A stretch of DNA of 5,126 nt from an uncultured Lachnospiraceae bacterium (GTDB lineage: Bacteria; Bacillota_A; Clostridia; Lachnospirales; Lachnospiraceae), in assembly GCA_946529195.1 (NCBI GenBank), contig CAMMZE010000110.1, forward strand, positions 1 to 5,126. Reading direction: 5' to 3'. The first letter of the stretch is position 1. Each line of letters starts with the position of its first letter. This document shows positions 4,899-5,126 of the stretch, piece by piece. Below the pieces are notes generated by a model. The model did no database searches and was not told the origin of the DNA. It saw only the letters and a list, made by a program, of their open reading frames with translations. A program made the translations under genes and the position numbers.

Positions 4899-5126
4899 TT
4901 ACTCTCCCGCAAAGAGAGGTGTGGAGAAGTATCTTTCTGCGGTGTCGGGAAGTATGGTGACTACCGTCTTTCCCGGTCCCAGTTTTTTGGCCATCTCGAT
5001 GGCAGCTGCTACATTGGTGCCGCTGGAGATGCCGCACATGATGCCTTCTTTGCAGGCCAGATCTTTGGCTGTCTGGATGGCATCATGGTCTGTCACGATG
5101 TGGATATGGTTATAGATCTGCTGGTT
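4899..5126 (-). CDS. cysK: Cysteine synthase, PLP-dependent (C-terminal part)
   Basis: The last 75 residues are present; the gene runs off the right edge. The enzyme joins sulfide to O-acetylserine to make cysteine, using pyridoxal phosphate, in the cytoplasm. Visible family marks are VTDHDAIQTAKDLACKEGI, the GISSGTN loop (fragment residues 32-38), whose serine contacts the PLP ring nitrogen in this fold, then GPGKTVVTILPD and TAERYFSTPLF near the end. The catalytic lysine lies upstream, outside the window. The open frame continues to the window edge without a start, so the GTG at 5096 is internal. A related O-phosphoserine sulfhydrylase or cystathionine beta-synthase-like enzyme cannot be excluded from this end alone, but the C-terminus ends where CysK proteins normally do. 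It converges on the DUF1002 gene with repeat block 2 between. Confidence 0.88.
   Translation of the reverse strand, partial: NQQIYNHIHIVTDHDAIQTAKDLACKEGIMCGISSGTNVAAAIEMAKKLGPGKTVVTILPDTAERYFSTPLFAGE

Overview
The window looks like chromosomal DNA of an anaerobic Clostridia-type Firmicute, most likely a Lachnospiraceae-like gut organism. The basis is protein content: a desulfoferrodoxin-type superoxide reductase, a UPF0371/DUF1846 protein, a DUF1002 (YpuA-like) secreted protein and a DUF1294 membrane protein. Strong AGGAGG-type ribosome sites and extended -10 promoters (TGnTATAAT-like) agree. Genus cannot be fixed from this sequence alone.

Layout. Bases 1-245 (minus) hold the N-terminus of a substrate-binding lipoprotein of an ABC importer. 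It is divergent from a small DUF1294 membrane protein (411-698, plus). This converges on a two-iron superoxide reductase (876-1253, minus). Upstream on the same strand lie the UPF0371 protein (1324-2811) and a FadR-type GntR regulator (2952-3638). The regulator is divergent from a secreted DUF1002 protein (3865-4749, plus), which converges on the C-terminal end of a cysteine synthase (4899 to the window end, minus).

The most striking feature is not a gene. Both convergent junctions (699-875 and 4750-4898) have the same design: a 27-nt palindromic repeat unit, a long bidirectional terminator hairpin, then the same unit inverted. The four units are identical except for one base in the last, and the two blocks are 140 and 139 bp. 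The central hairpins are unrelated in sequence. Every unit reads in the same sense relative to the stop codon it follows, so all four convergent transcripts would carry it in the 3' UTR before the terminator. This resembles REP/BIME-type repeats, with a possible 3'-UTR role.

The genes do not form one pathway. Superoxide reductase detoxifies superoxide, cysteine synthase makes cysteine, and the lipoprotein captures a small solute. The GntR regulator has no metabolic operon beside it in the window; its only divergent neighbour is the DUF1002 gene, whose promoter region holds a GntR-like dyad. The gntR, UPF0371 and superoxide reductase genes run in one direction with no clear terminators between them, although each has a promoter candidate of its own.
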